Shown here one piece after another: positions 31,436 to 45,400 of a stretch of 64,000 nt of DNA (positions are counted from its first letter, which is position 1; every line of letters begins with the position of its first letter). Below the pieces are notes generated by a model that was not told the DNA's origin, searched no databases, and saw only the letters and a list, made by a program, of their open reading frames with translations. The translations under genes were made by a program, and so were the position numbers. Where the stretch lies: NCBI GenBank assembly GCA_009667805.1, contig CM019065.1:149456101-149520100 (forward strand). Reading direction: 5' to 3'. Origin of the DNA: Leptobrachium leishanense. Taxonomy: Eukaryota; Chordata; Amphibia; Anura; Megophryidae.

Positions 31436-33146
31436 ATGTCTGAGAGGGTGTACAGCGCCGAGGAGGCATATGCCATCCTGGCGTCAGAATCTGAGGCATC
31501 TGCGTCAGACTCCGACCCTGATTTTGACCCCGCTGACTGTTCAGAGACGTCGCTAGATACGTTGTCTACGCTGGTTGATGTATCTAGTGAGGTTTCTGAT
31601 GCAGATCCTGGGTCACCACCTGCCAGCAGGAGACGCACAGCTCCAGCTGAGGAGTGGGTAGTGCCTCATCGCCAGAGGCCAGATATCCCTCCTTTCACGG
31701 CAAATCCTGGCATCAATATTGATGTTGCAGGATTTACCGCCACACAGTTTTTTGCAGGTGTTTATGGGGGATGATTTGTTGGGCCACATCGTGGCCCAAT
31801 CAAATCTGTATGCCCATCAGCATTGTGCTGCGAAGCCAGACTCGTACTTGGCAAGGCAGCAATGGACCCCGCTAGATGTGCCAGAATTTCTGAAATTCTG
31901 GGCACTTACTATGCTGATGGGCATCATAAAGAAGCCCTCAATTCGCTCCTACTGGAGCAGTAGCCCCATCTGGTCTACCCCCATTTACCCCCAATCAATG
32001 TCACGTAGAAGGTATGAAAGCATTTTGCGTTTCATGCACTTCAGTGACAACAGCCTGTGCCCTCCTAGAGAGCATCCCCAGTTTGACAGGCTGTATAAAA
32101 TCCGCCCCCTGATTACCCCACTTCGCCGCCAGGTTTGCAGAGGCTTATACACCGGGAAGGAATATCTGCGTTGATGATCCCTAATAAATACAAGGGAAGG
32201 CTGGGATTCAAGCAGTATATTCCTTCCAAACGCTCCAGGTATGGAGTGAAGGTGTATAAGCTCTGTGACAGCGAGAGTGGGTATACTCAGGCCTTCCGGG
32301 TGTACGAGGGAAAGGATAGTAGCCTTGACCCTCCAGGTTGCCCAGAACACATGGGAACCAGTGGCAAGATTGTGTGGGACCTACTTTTCCCCTGATGAAC
32401 AAAGGGTACCACTTGTATGTGGATAATTTTTATACAAGTGTCCCTTTGTTCAAGCTGCTGTATTGTTTTGATACAGCAGCATGCGGTACTGTTCGCAAGA
32501 ACCGCGTAGGTTTCCCAGCACAGCTTGTCCGCACCCGGTTAAAAAAGGGGGAGACCTCAGCTCTGCGCCAAGAGGAGCTGTTGGCGGTAAAGTACAGAGA
32601 CAAGAAGGATGTATACCTTCTGTCCACCATCCACACTGAGAGGTGTGTGGAGGTCTCTGTACGTGGCAGAGCTGAGCGCATCAGGAAGCCAGTGTGCATC
32701 AAAGCCTATAACCGGCATATGGTGGGGTTGATCTGGCAGATCAGCTGCTCCAGCCCTACCAGATTATGCGGAAGTCAAGGGCCTGGTACAAAAGGTTGCA
32801 ATTTACCTGATGCAAATTGCAACCCACAATGCCTTTTTGCTCTGCAAAAAGGCAAACCCCGAAGTGACACTGTCCTTTTTACAGTTTCAGCTCCAGGTCA
32901 TTTCGGGGCTTTTGTACCAGGATGCACCTGCTCCCGGGCGGTGATGGGGGACAGAGTTGGGGCTACGCATTTTATTTATAAAATCCCCCCTACTGAGGGC
33001 AAACAGAAACCCCAAAAAAGATGCAGGGTGTTTTCAAGAGGGGGCAGAGGAGAGACACAATCTTTTACTGCCCAGAATGCCCTGGACAACCCGGTCTGTG
33101 TCTTGGGGACTGTTTCAAGATATATCACACTGTGCGTGATCTGTGA
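31436..33146 (+). pseudogene. piggyBac transposase (DDE_Tnp_1_7 family), multiply frameshifted
   Basis: The acidic N-terminus starts MSERVYSAEEAYAILASE at 31436. In shifting frames it continues through FLKFWALTMLMGIIKKPSIR and YESILRFMHFSD (31890-32045), KGRLGFKQYIPSKRSRYGVK (about 32192-32250), YHLYVDNFYTSVPLFKLL (32406-32460, with an expected catalytic Asp), and a GGVDLADQLLQPYQ stretch (32724-32760, two expected catalytic Asp). The Cys-rich C-terminal zinc-binding tail is at about 33060-33145 (YCPECPGQPGLCLGDCF). At least six frame changes are needed (near 31750, 32150, 32370, 32723, 32794, 33045). The first catalytic Asp region (about 32165-32180) is disrupted. No functional product is expected. 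Confidence 0.92.
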
Positions 33147-33281
33147 TTTTTTTTTCCTTTCTATTTTTTTCTCAAACTCCAGTTAGTTAGTTCAGTTTAG
33201 TTTTTTTTTTTCTTTACTGCACCAGACTTTTACATTTTATTCGTACATTTTTATGTTCTACAATTGGTGCTGTATTTTGCC

Positions 33282-36200
33282 AAAACCTTTGCACACCTAT
33301 GCATGGGGGGCATGGGTGTACTCAGGGTGTACACAGTCCAAATCTAATGTGGGCGTAAAAATAAAAATGAAAAATTACCGCCACACACCTTCTCAAATGT
33401 TTTGGGCTAAAACCGTTGCATCCATGGCATCAAAGCACTCCATATGCAATACCTTGGGGTGTCAACATAACAAATATAAACAATTTTCTGGCAATAATTC
33501 AAACTGGGGTACGCGGTAGACCCAAAACCAAAGCTAGGCCTAGCTGAAGAAATGATCTCAATTTCAACTCCAATGACAAAGTCATAAAAATTGTATTTGA
33601 ACCTTCCAAAATCCTGGCAAACCTATGCATGGGGGCATGGGTGTACTCAGGAGACCTTGCAGAAAACAACCTGGAGAGTTTTCATGCAGTACAAATAACA
33701 GTGTCTCCTAAATCACAGTCCAAATCTAATGTGGGCGTAAAAATCTGAAAATTGAAAAATTACACACACACACCTTCTCAAATGTTTTGGGCTAAAACCG
33801 TTGCATCCATGGCATCAAAGCACTCCATATGCAATACCTTGGGGTGTCAACATAACAAATATAAACATTTTCTGGCAATAATTCAAACTGGGGTACGCGG
33901 TAGACCCAAAACCAAAGCTAGGCCTAGCTGAAGAAATGATCTCAATTTCAACTCCAATGACAAAGTCATAAAAATTGTATTTGAACCTTCCCAAAATCCT
34001 GGCAAACCTATGCATGGGGGGCATGGGTGTACTCAGGAGACCTTGCAGAAAACAACCTGGAGAGTTTTCATGCAGTACAAATAACAGTGTCTCCTAAATC
34101 ACAGTCCAATCTAATGTGGGCGTAAAAATCTGAAAATTGAAAAATTACACCACACACCTTCTCAAATGTTTTGGGCTAAAACCGTTGCATCCATGGCATC
34201 AAAGCACTCCATATGCAATACCTTGGGGTGTCAACATAACAAATATAAACAATTTTCTGGCAATAATTCAAACTGGGGTACGCGGTAGACCCAAAACCAA
34301 AGCTAGGCCTAGCTGAAGAAATGATCTCAATTTCAACTCCAATGACAAAGTCATAAAAATTGTATTTGAACCTTCCCAAAATCCTGGCAACCTATGCATG
34401 GGGGGCATGGGTGTACTCAGGAGACCTTGCAGAAAACAACCTGGAGAGTTTTCATGCAGTACAAATAACAGTGTCTCCTAAATCACAGTCCAAATCTAAT
34501 GTGGGCGTAAAAATCTGAAAATTGAAAAATTACACCACACACCTTCTCAAATGTTTTGGGCTAAAACCGTTGCATCCATGGCATCAAAGCACTCCATATG
34601 CAATACCTTGGGGTGTCAACATAACAAATATAAACAATTTTCTGGCAATAATTCAAACTGGGGTACGCGGTAGACCCAAAACCAAAGCTAGGCCTAGCTG
34701 AAGAAATGATCTCAATTTCAACTCCAATGACAAAGTCATAAAAATTGTATTTGAACCTTCCAAAATCCTGGCAAACCTATGCATGGGGGGCATGGGTGTA
34801 CTCAGGAGACCTTGCAGAAAACAACCTGGAGAGTTTTCATGCAGTACAAATAACAGTGTCTCCTAAATCACAGTCCAAATCTAATGTGGGCGTAAAAATC
34901 TGAAAATTGAAAAATTACACCACACACCTTCTCAAATGTTTTGGGCTAAAACCGTTGCATCCATGGCATCAAAGCACTCCATATGCAATACCTTGGGGTG
35001 TCAACATAACAAATATAAACAATTTTCTGGCAATAATTCAAACTGGGGTACGGTAGACCCAAAACCAAAGCTAGGCCTAGCTGAAGAAATGATCTCAATT
35101 TCAACTCCAATGACAAAGTCATAAAAATTGTATTTGAACCTTCCCAAAATCCTGGCAAACCTATGCATGGGGGCATGGGTGTACTCAGGAGACCTTGCAG
35201 AAAACAACCTGGAGAGTTTTCATGCAGTACAAATAACAGTGTCTCCTAAATCACAGTCCAAATCTAATGTGGGCGTAAAAATCTGAAAATTGAAAAATTA
35301 CACCACACACCTTCTCAAATGTTTTGGCTAAACCGTTGCATCCATGGCATCAAAGCACTCCATATGCAATACCTTGGGGTGTCAACATAACAAATATAAA
35401 CAATTTTCTGGCAATAATTCAAACTGGGGTACGCGGTAGACCCCAAACCAAAGCTAGGCCTAGCTGAAGAAATGATCTCAATTTCAACTCCAATGACAAA
35501 GTCATAAAAATTGTATTTGAACCTTCCCAAAATCCTGGCAAACCTATGCATGGGGGCATGGGTGTACTCAGGAGACCTTGCAGAAAACAACCTGGAGAGT
35601 TTTCATGCAGTACAAATAACAGTGTCTCCTAAATCACAGTCCAAATCTAATGTGGGCGTAAAAATCTGAAAATTGAAAAATTACACCACACACCTCTTCA
35701 AATGTTTTGGGCTAAAACCGTTGCATCCATGGCATCAAAGCACTCCATATGCAATACCTTGGGGTGTCAACATAACAAATATAAACAATTTTCTGGCAAT
35801 AATTCAAACTGGGGTACGCGGTAGACCCAAAACCAAAGCTAGGCCTAGCTGAAGAAATGATCTCAATTTCAACTCCAATGACAAAGTCATAAAAATTGTA
35901 TTTGAACCTTCCCAAAATCCTGGCAAACCTATGCATGGGGGGCATGGGTGTACTCAGGAGACCTTGCAGAAAACAACCTGGAGAGTTTTCATGCAGTACA
36001 AATAACAGTGTCTCCTAAATCACAGTCCACATCTAATGTGGGCGTAAAAATCTGAAAATTGAAAAATTACACCACACACCTTCTCAAATGTTTTGGGCTA
36101 AAACCGTTGCATCCATGGCATCAAAGCACTCCATATGCAATACCTTGGTGTCAACATAACAAATATAAACAATTTTCTGGCAATAATTCAAACTGGGGTA

Positions 36201-39200
36201 CGCGGTAGACCCAAAACCAAAGCTAGGCCTAGCTGAAGAAATGATCTCAATTTCAACTCCAATGACAAAGTCATAAAAATTGTATTTGAACCTTCCCAAA
36301 ATCCTGGCAAACCTATGCATGGGGGGCATGGGTGTACTCAGGAGACCTTGCAGAAAACAACCTGGAGAGTTTTCATGCAGTACAAATAACAGTGTCTCCT
36401 AAATCACAGTCCAATCTAATGTGGGCGTAAAAATCTGAAAATTGAAAAATTACACCACACACCTTCTCAAATGTTTTGGGCTAAAACCGTTGCATCCATG
36501 GCATCAAAGCACTCCATATGCAATACCTTGGGGTGTCAACATAACAAATATAAACAATTTTCTGGCAATAATTCAAACTGGGGTACGCGGTAGACCCAAA
36601 ACCAAAGCTAGGCCTAGCTGAAGAAATGATCTCAATTTCAACTCCAATGACAAAGTCATAAAAATTGTATTTGAACCTTCCCAAAATCCTGGCAAACCTA
36701 TGCATGGGGGGCATGGGTGTACTCAGGAGACCTTGCAGAAAACAACCTGGAGAGTTTTCATGCAGTACAAATAACAGTGTCTCCTAAATCACAGTCCACA
36801 TCTAATGTGGGCGTAAAAATCTGAAAATTGAAAAATTACACCACACACCTTCTCAAATGTTTTGGGCTAAAACCGTTGCATCCATGGCATCAAAGCACTC
36901 CATATGCAATACCTTGGGGTGTCAACATAACAAATATAAACAATTTTCTGGCAATAATTCAAACTGGGGTACGCGGTAGACCCAAAACCAAAGCTAGGCC
37001 TAGCTGAAGAAATGATCTCAATTTCAACTCCAATGACAAAGTCATAAAAATTGTATTTGAACCTTCCCAAAATCCTGGCAAACCTATGCATGGGGGGCAT
37101 GGGTGTACTCAGGAGACCTTGCAGAAAACAACCTGGAGAGTTTTCATGCAGTACAAATAACAGTGTCTCCTAAATCACAGTCCAAATCTAATGTGGGCGT
37201 AAAAATCTGAAAATTGAAAAATTACACCACACACCTTCTCAAATGTTTTGGGCTAAAACCGTTGCATCCATGGCATCAAAGCACTCCATATGCAATACCT
37301 TGGGGTGTCAACATAACAAATATAAACAATTTTCTGGCAATAATTCAAACTGGGGTACGCGGTAGACCCAAAACCAAAGCTAGGCCTAGCTGAAGAAATG
37401 ATCTCAATTTCAACTCCAATGACAAAGTCATAAAAATTGTATTTGAACCTTCCCAAAATCCTGGCAAACCTATGCATGGGGGCATGGGTGTACTCAGGAG
37501 ACCTTGCAGAAAACAACCTGGAGAGTTTTCATGCAGTACAAATAACAGTGTCTCCTAAATCACAGTCCACATCTAATGTGGGCGTAAAAATCTGAAAATT
37601 GAAAAATTACACCACACACCTTCTCAAATGTTTTGGGCTAAAACCGTTGCATCCATGGCATCAAAGCACTCCATATGCAATACCTTGGGGTGTCAACATA
37701 ACAAATATAAACAATTTTCTGGCAATAATTCAAACTGGGGTACGCGGTAGACCCAAAACCAAAGCTAGGCCTAGCTGAAGAAATGATCTCAATTTCAACT
37801 CCAATGACAAAGTCATAAAAATTGTATTTGAACCTTCCCAAAATCCTGGCAAACCTATGCATGGGGGGCATGGGTGTACTCAGGAGACCTTGCAGAAAAC
37901 AACCTGGAGAGTTTTCATGCAGTACAAATAACAGTGTCTCCTAAATCACAGTCCAAATCTAATGTGGGCGTAAAAATCTGAAAATTGAAAAATTACACCA
38001 CACACCTTCTCAAATGTTTTGGGCTAAAACCGTTGCATCCATGGCATCAAAGCACTCCATATGCAATACCTTGGGGTGTCAACATAACAAATATAAACAA
38101 TTTTCTGGCAATAATTCAAACTGGGGTACGCGGTAGACCCAAAACCAAAGCTAGGCCTAGCTGAAGAAATGATCTCAATTTCAACTCCAATGACAAAGTC
38201 ATAAAAATTGTATTTGAACCTTCCCAAAATCCTGGCAAACCTATGCATGGGGGCATGGTGTACTCAGGAGACCTTGCAGAAAACAACCTGGAGAGTTTTC
38301 ATGCAGTACAAATAACAGTGTCTCCTAAATCACAGTCCACATCTAATGTGGGCGTAAAAATCTGAAAATTGAAAAATTACACCACACACCTTCTCAAATG
38401 TTTTGGCTAAAACCGTTGCATCCATGGCATCAAAGCACTCCATATGCAATACCTTGGGGTGTCAACATAACAAATATAAACAATTTTCTGGCAATAATTC
38501 AAACTGGGGTACGCGGTAGACCCAAAACCAAAGCTAGGCCTAGCTGAAGAAATGATCTCAATTTCAACTCCAATGACAAAGTCATAAAAATTGTATTTGA
38601 ACCTTCCCAAAATCCTGGCAAACCTATGCATGGGGGGCATGGGTGTACTCAGGAGACCTTGCAGAAAACAACCTGGAGAGTTTTCATGCAGTACAAATAA
38701 CAGTGTCTCCTAAATCACAGTCCAAATCTAATGTGGGCGTAAAAATCTGAAAATTGAAAAATTACACCACACACCTTCTCAAATGTTTTGGCTAAAACCG
38801 TTGCATCCATGGCATCAAAGCACTCCATATGCAATACCTGGGGTGTCAACATAACAAATATAAACAATTTTCTGGCAATAATTCAAACTGGGGTACGCGG
38901 TAGACCCAAAACCAAAGCTAGGCCTAGCTGAAGAAATGATCTCAATTTCAACTCAATGACAAAGTCATAAAAATTGTATTTGAACCTTCCCAAAATCCTG
39001 GCAACCTATGCATGGGGGGCATGGGTGTACTCAGGAGACCTTGCAGAAAACAACCTGGAGAGTTTTCATGCAGTACAAATAACAGTGTCTCCTAAATCAC
39101 AGTCCAAATCTAATGTGGGCGTAAAAATCTGAAAAATGAAAAATTACACCACACACCTTCTCAAATGTTTTGGGCTAAAACCGTTGCATCCATGGCATCA

Positions 39201-39490
39201 AAGCACTCCATATGCAATACCTTGGGGTGTCAACATAACAAATAATAAACAATTTTCTGGCAATAATTCAAACTGGGGTACGCGGTAGACCCAAAACCAA
39301 AGCTAGGCCTAGCTGAAGAAATAATCTCAATTTCAACTCCAATGACAAAGTCATAAAAATTGTATTTGAACCTTCCCAAAATCCTGGCAAACCTATGCAT
39401 GGGGGCATGGGTGTACTCAGGAGACCTTGCAGAAAACAACCTGGAGAGTTTTCATGCAGTACAAATAACAGTGTCTCCTAAATCACAGTC
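33282..39490. repeat. Satellite array A: ~386-bp monomer, about 16 copies
   Basis: Near-identical monomers repeat every 383-386 bp (landmark GCTAAAACCGTTGCATCC; also TGTACTCAGGAGACCTTGC). The first monomer is truncated (33282-33360). Each monomer contains the 14-bp perfect palindrome AGCTAGGCCTAGCT. Between about 36.0 and 38.7 kb, monomers alternate CAGTCCACATC and CAGTCCAAATC, suggesting a dimeric higher-order unit of ~771 bp. Short - strand open frames recur once per monomer and are shadows of the repeat. Confidence 0.95.
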
Positions 39491-42400
39491 AAACTGATGT
39501 GGGTGTGAAAAATGAAAAAATGACCACCAAACAGTATCAATTTGTGGAGCAAACGATGCATCCATAGCATAAAAACACTCCATTTACAATACTTTGGGTG
39601 TTAGCTTACAAATATATGCACGTTCATAAAACTGGGGTATGTAAAAAGGCCCCTAAAAGAAGATAAGCAAAGAAGATACTGTATGTCAAATTTAGAAATT
39701 GACAATGCACATGTCAAAGAATTGGCGTAGCACCCAAAAACAACAGAACAAACCTATATATGGGTGGTATCAATTTACTCAGAAGATGTTGCTGAACATA
39801 TTTTGGGGTGTTTTTTGGCAGTAACCCATAACTGGATTTGACAATTCATGCCTAAAGTACAATGTGTGTGAAAAAATAACACAAAAAGTGACTACCTGAA
39901 AGATTGACATAGAGCTAGTGCATGGAAAGTGTTAAAATACAACTCTTTGAAGCACCCCAGGGTGTGCCCTTTCTAAAAATATATGGTTTGATTGGGGTAA
40001 TAAATTACTTTGGCCGGCTTCAAAAATGTCCCAAATAGGACATGGGTGCATGATGACGAAACGTGAAAATTCCAAGTTGGAAAACTGAAATGCGCACCCC
40101 CAAATAAGGCCTATTAGCCCCCAAATGACCCGACATACCTATACATGGGTGGTATCAATTTACTCAGAAGATGTTGCTGAACATATTTTGGGGTGTTTTT
40201 TGGCAGTAACCCATAACTGGATTTGACAATTCATGCCTAAAGTACAATGTGTGTGAAAAAATAACACAAAAAGTGACTACCTGAAAGTTTGACATAAGAG
40301 CTAGTGCATGGAAAGTGTTAAAATACAACTCTTTGAAGCACCCCAGGGTGTGCCCTTTCTAAAAATATATGGTTTGATGGGGGTAAATTACTTTGGCCGG
40401 CTTCAAAAATGTCCCAAATAGGACATGGGTGCATGATGACGAAACGTGAAAATTCCAAGTTGGAAAACTGAAATGCGCACCCCCCAAATAAGGCCTATTA
40501 GCCCCCAAATGACCCGACATACCTATACATGGGTGGTATCAATTTACTCAGAAGATGTTGCTGAACATATTTTGGGGTGTTTTTTGGCAGTAACCCATAA
40601 CTGGATTTGACAATTCATGCCTAAAGTACAATGTGTGTGAAAAAATAACACAAAAAGTGACTACCTGAAAGATTGACATAGAGCTAGTGCATGGAAAGTG
40701 TTAAAATACAACTCTTTGAAGCACCCCAGGGTGTGCCCTTTCTAAAAATATATGGTTTGATGGGGGTAAATTACTTTGGCCGGCTTCAAAAATGTCCCAA
40801 ATAGGACATGGGTGCATGATGACGAAACGTGAAAATTCCAAGTTGGAAAACTGAAATGCGCACCCCCAAATAAGGCCTATTAGCCCCCAAATGACCCGAC
40901 ATACCTATACATGGGTGGTATCAATTTACTCAGAAGATGTTGCTGAACATATTTTGGGGTGTTTTTTGGCAGTAACCCATAACTGGATTTGACAATTCAT
41001 GCCTAAAGTACAATGTGTGTGAAAAAATAACACAAAAAGTGACTACCTGAAAGATTGACATAGAGCTAGTGCATGGAAAGTGTTAAAATACAACTCTTTG
41101 AAGCACCCCAGGGTGTGCCCTTTCTAAAAATATATGGTTTGATGGGGGTAAATTACTTTGGCCGGCTTCAAAAATGTCCCAAATAGGACATGGGTGCATG
41201 ATGACGAAACGTGAAAATTCCAAGTTGGAAAACTGAAATGCGCACCCCCCAAATAAGGCCTATTAGCCCCCAAATGACCCGACATACCTATACATGGTGT
41301 GGTATCAATTTACTCAGAAGATTTGCTGAACATATTTTGGGGTGTTTTTTGGCAGTAACCCATAACTGGATTTGACAATTCATGCCTAAAGTACAATGTG
41401 TGTGAAAAAATAACACAAAAAGTGACTACCTGAAAGATTGACATAGAGCTAGTGCATGGAAAGTGTTAAAATACAACTCTTTGAAGCACCCCAGGGTGTG
41501 CCCTTTCTAAAAATATATGGTTTGATGGGGGTAAATTACTTTGGCCGGCTTCAAAAATGTCCCAAATAGGACATGGTGCATGATGACGAAACGTGAAAAT
41601 TCCAAGTTGGAAAACTGAAATGCGCACCCCCAAATAAGGCCTATTAGCCCCCAAATGACCCGACATACCTATACATGGGTGGTATCAATTTACTCAGAAG
41701 ATGTTGCTGAACATATTTTGGGGTGTTTTTTGGCAGTAACCCATAACTGGATTTGACAATTCATGCCTAAAGTACAATGTGTGTGAAAAAATAACACAAA
41801 AAGTGACTACCTGAAAGATTGACATAGAGCTAGTGCATGGAAAGTGTTAAAATACAACTCTTTGAAGCACCCCAGGGTGTGCCCTTTCTAAAAAATATGG
41901 TTTGATGGGGGTAAATTACTTTGGCCGGCTTCAAAAATGTCCCAAATAGGACATGGGTGCATGATGACGAAACGTGAAAATTCCAAGTTGGAAAACTGAA
42001 ATGCGCACCCCCCAAATAAGGCCTATTAGCCCCCAAATGACCCGACATACCTATACATGGGTGGTATCAATTTACTCAGAAGATGTTGCTGAACATATTT
42101 TGGGGTGTTTTTTGGCAGTAACCCATAACTGGATTTGACAATTCATGCCTAAAGTACAATGTGTGTGAAAAAATAACACAAAAAGTGACTACCTGAAAGA
42201 TTGACATAGAGCTAGTGCATGGAAAGTGTTAAAATACAACTCTTTGAAGCACCCTAGGGTGTGCCCTTTCTAAAAATATATGGTTTGATGGGGGTAAATT
42301 ACTTTGGCCGGCTTCAAAAATGTCCAAATAGGACATGGGTGCATGATGACGAAACGTGAAAATTCAAGTTGGAAAACTGAAATGCGCACCCCCCAAATAA

Positions 42401-45400
42401 GGCCTATTAGCCCCCAAATGACCCGACATACCTATACATGGGTGGTATCAATTTACTCAGAAGATGTTGCTGAACATATTTTGGGGTGTTTTTTGGCAGT
42501 AACCCATAACTGGATTTGACAATTCATGCCTAAAGTACAATGTGTGTGAAAAAATAACACAAAAAGTGACTACCTGAAAGTTTGACAAAGAGCTAGTGCA
42601 TGGAAAGTGTTAAAATACAACTCTTTGAAGCACCCTAGGGTGTGCCCTTTCTAAAAATATATGGTTTGATGGGGGTAAATTACTTTGGCCGGCTTCAAAA
42701 ATGTCCCAAATAGGACATGGGTGCATGATGACGAAACGTGAAAATTCCAAGTTGGAAAACTGAAATGCGCACCCCCCAAATAAGGCCTATTAGCCCCCAA
42801 ATGACCCGACATACCTATACATGGGTGGTATCAATTTACTCAGAAGATGTTGCTGAACATATTTTGGGTGTTTTTTGGCAGTAACCCATAACTGGATTTG
42901 ACAATTCATGCCTAAAGTACAATGTGTGTGAAAAAATAACACAAAAAGTGACTACCTGAAAGTTTGACAAAGAGCTAGTGCATGGAAAGTGTTAAAATAC
43001 AACTCTTTGAAGCACCCTAGGGTGTGCCCTTTCTAAAAATATATGGTTTGATGGGGGTAAATTACTTTGGCCGGCTTCAAAAATGTCCAAATAGGACATG
43101 GGTGCATGATGACGAAATGTGAAAATTCCAAGTTGGAAAACTGAAATGCGCACCCCCAAATAAGGCCTATTAGCCCCCAAATGACCCGACATACCTATAC
43201 ATGGGTGGTATCAATTTACTCAGAAGATGTTGCTGAACATATTTTGGGGTGTTTTTTGGCAGTAACCCATAACTGGATTTGACAATTCATGCCTAAAGTA
43301 CAATGTGTGTGAAAAAATAACACAAAAAGTGACTACCTGAAAGTTTGACAAAGAGCTAGTGCATGGAAAGTGTTAAAATACAACTCTTTGAAGCACCCCA
43401 GGGTGTGCCCTTTCTAAAAATATATGGTTTGATGGGGGTAAATTACTTTGGCCGGCTTCAAAAATGTCCCAAATAGGACATGGGTGCATGATGACGAAAC
43501 GTGAAAATTCCAAGTTGGAAAACTGAAATGCGCACCCCCCAAATAAGGCCTATTAGCCCCAAATGACCCGACATACCTATACATGGGTGGTATCAATTTA
43601 CTCAGAAGATGTTGCTGAACATATTTTGGGGTGTTTTTTGGCAGTAACCCATAACTGGATTTGACAATTCATGCCTAAAGTACAATGTGTGTGAAAAAAT
43701 AACACAAAAAGTGACTACCTGAAAGTTTGACAAAGAGCTAGTGCATGGAAAGTGTTAAAATACAACTCTTTGAAGCACCCTAGGGTGTGCCCTTTCTAAA
43801 AATATATGGTTTGATGGGGTAAATTACTTTGGCCGGCTTCAAAAATGTCCCAAATAGGACATGGGTGCATGATGACGAAACGTGAAAATTCCAAGTTGGA
43901 AAACTGAAATGCGCACCCCCCAAATAAGGCTATTAGCCCCCAAATGACCCGACATACCTATACATGGGTGGTATCAATTTACTCAGAAGATGTTGCTGAA
44001 CATATTTTGGGGTGTTTTTTGGCAGTAACCCATAACTGGATTTGACAATTCATGCCTAAAGTACAATGTGTGTGAAAAAATAACACAAAAAGTGACTACC
44101 TGAAAGTTTGACAAAGAGCTAGTGCATGGAAAGTGTTAAAATACAACTCTTTGAAGCACCCTAGGGTGTGCCCTTTCTAAAAATATATGGTTTGATGGGG
44201 TAAATTACTTTGGCCGGCTTCAAAAATGTCCCAAATAGGACATGGGTGCATGATGACGAAATGTGAAAATTCCAAGTTGGAAAACTGAAATGCGCACCCC
44301 CAAATAAGGCCTATTAGCCCCCAAATGACCCGACATACCTATACATGGGTGGTATCAATTTACTCATAAGATGTTGCTGAACATTTTTGGGTGTTTTTTG
44401 GCAGTAACCCATAACTGGATTTGACAATTCATGCCTAAAGTACAATGTGTGTGAAAAAATAACACAAAAAGTGACTACCTGAAAGTTGACAAAGAGCTAG
44501 TGCATGGAAAGTGTTAAAATACAACTCTTTGAAGCACCCTAGGGTGTGCCCTTTCTAAAAATATATGGTTTGATGGGGTAAATTACTTTGGCCGGCTTCA
44601 AAAATGTCCCAAATAGGACATGGGTGCATGATGACGAAACGTGAAAATTCCAAGTTGGAAAACTGAAATGCGCACCCCCCAAATAAGGCCTATTAGCCCC
44701 AAATGACCCGACATACCTATACATGGGTGGTATCAATTTACTCAGAAGATGTTGCTGAACATATTTTGGGTGTTTTTTGGCAGTAACCCATAACTGGATT
44801 TGACAATTCATGCCTAAAGTACAATGTGTGTGAAAAAATAACACAAAAAAGTGACTACCTGAAAGTTTGACAAAGAGCTAGTGCATGGAAAGTGTTAAAA
44901 TACAACTCTTTGAAGCACCCTAGGGTGTGCCCTTTTAAAAATATATGGTTTGATGGGGTAAATTACTTTGGCCGGCTTCAAAAATGTCCCAAATAGGACA
45001 TGGGTGCATGATGACGAAACGTGAAAATTCCAAGTTGGAAAACTGAAATGCGCACCCCCCAAATAAGGCCTATTAGCCCCCAAATGACCCGACATACCTA
45101 TACATGGGTGGTATCAATTTACTCAGAAGATGTTGCTGAACATATTTTGGGGTGTTTTTTGGCAGTAACCCATAACTGGATTTGACAATTCATGCCTGAA
45201 AGTACAATGTGTGTGAAAAAATACACAAAAGTGACTACCTGAAAGTTTGACAAAGAGCTAGTGCATGGAAAGTGTTAAAATACAACTCTTTGAAGCACCC
45301 TAGGGTGTGCCCTTTTAAAAATATATGGTTTGATGGGGGTAAATTACTTTGGCCGGCTTCAAAAATGTCCCAAATAGGACATGGGTGCATGATGACGAAA

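Noticed and set aside
31436..33186. Functional, domesticated piggyBac-derived gene
   Set aside because: At least six frame changes and a disrupted first catalytic Asp region; TTAA ends are still present, so this is a decayed transposon, not a domesticated gene.
33800..39440. Recurrent - strand open frames of about 70-90 residues, one per ~386 bp
   Set aside because: They are the satellite monomer translated. Stops and indels vary freely, with no sign of coding constraint.
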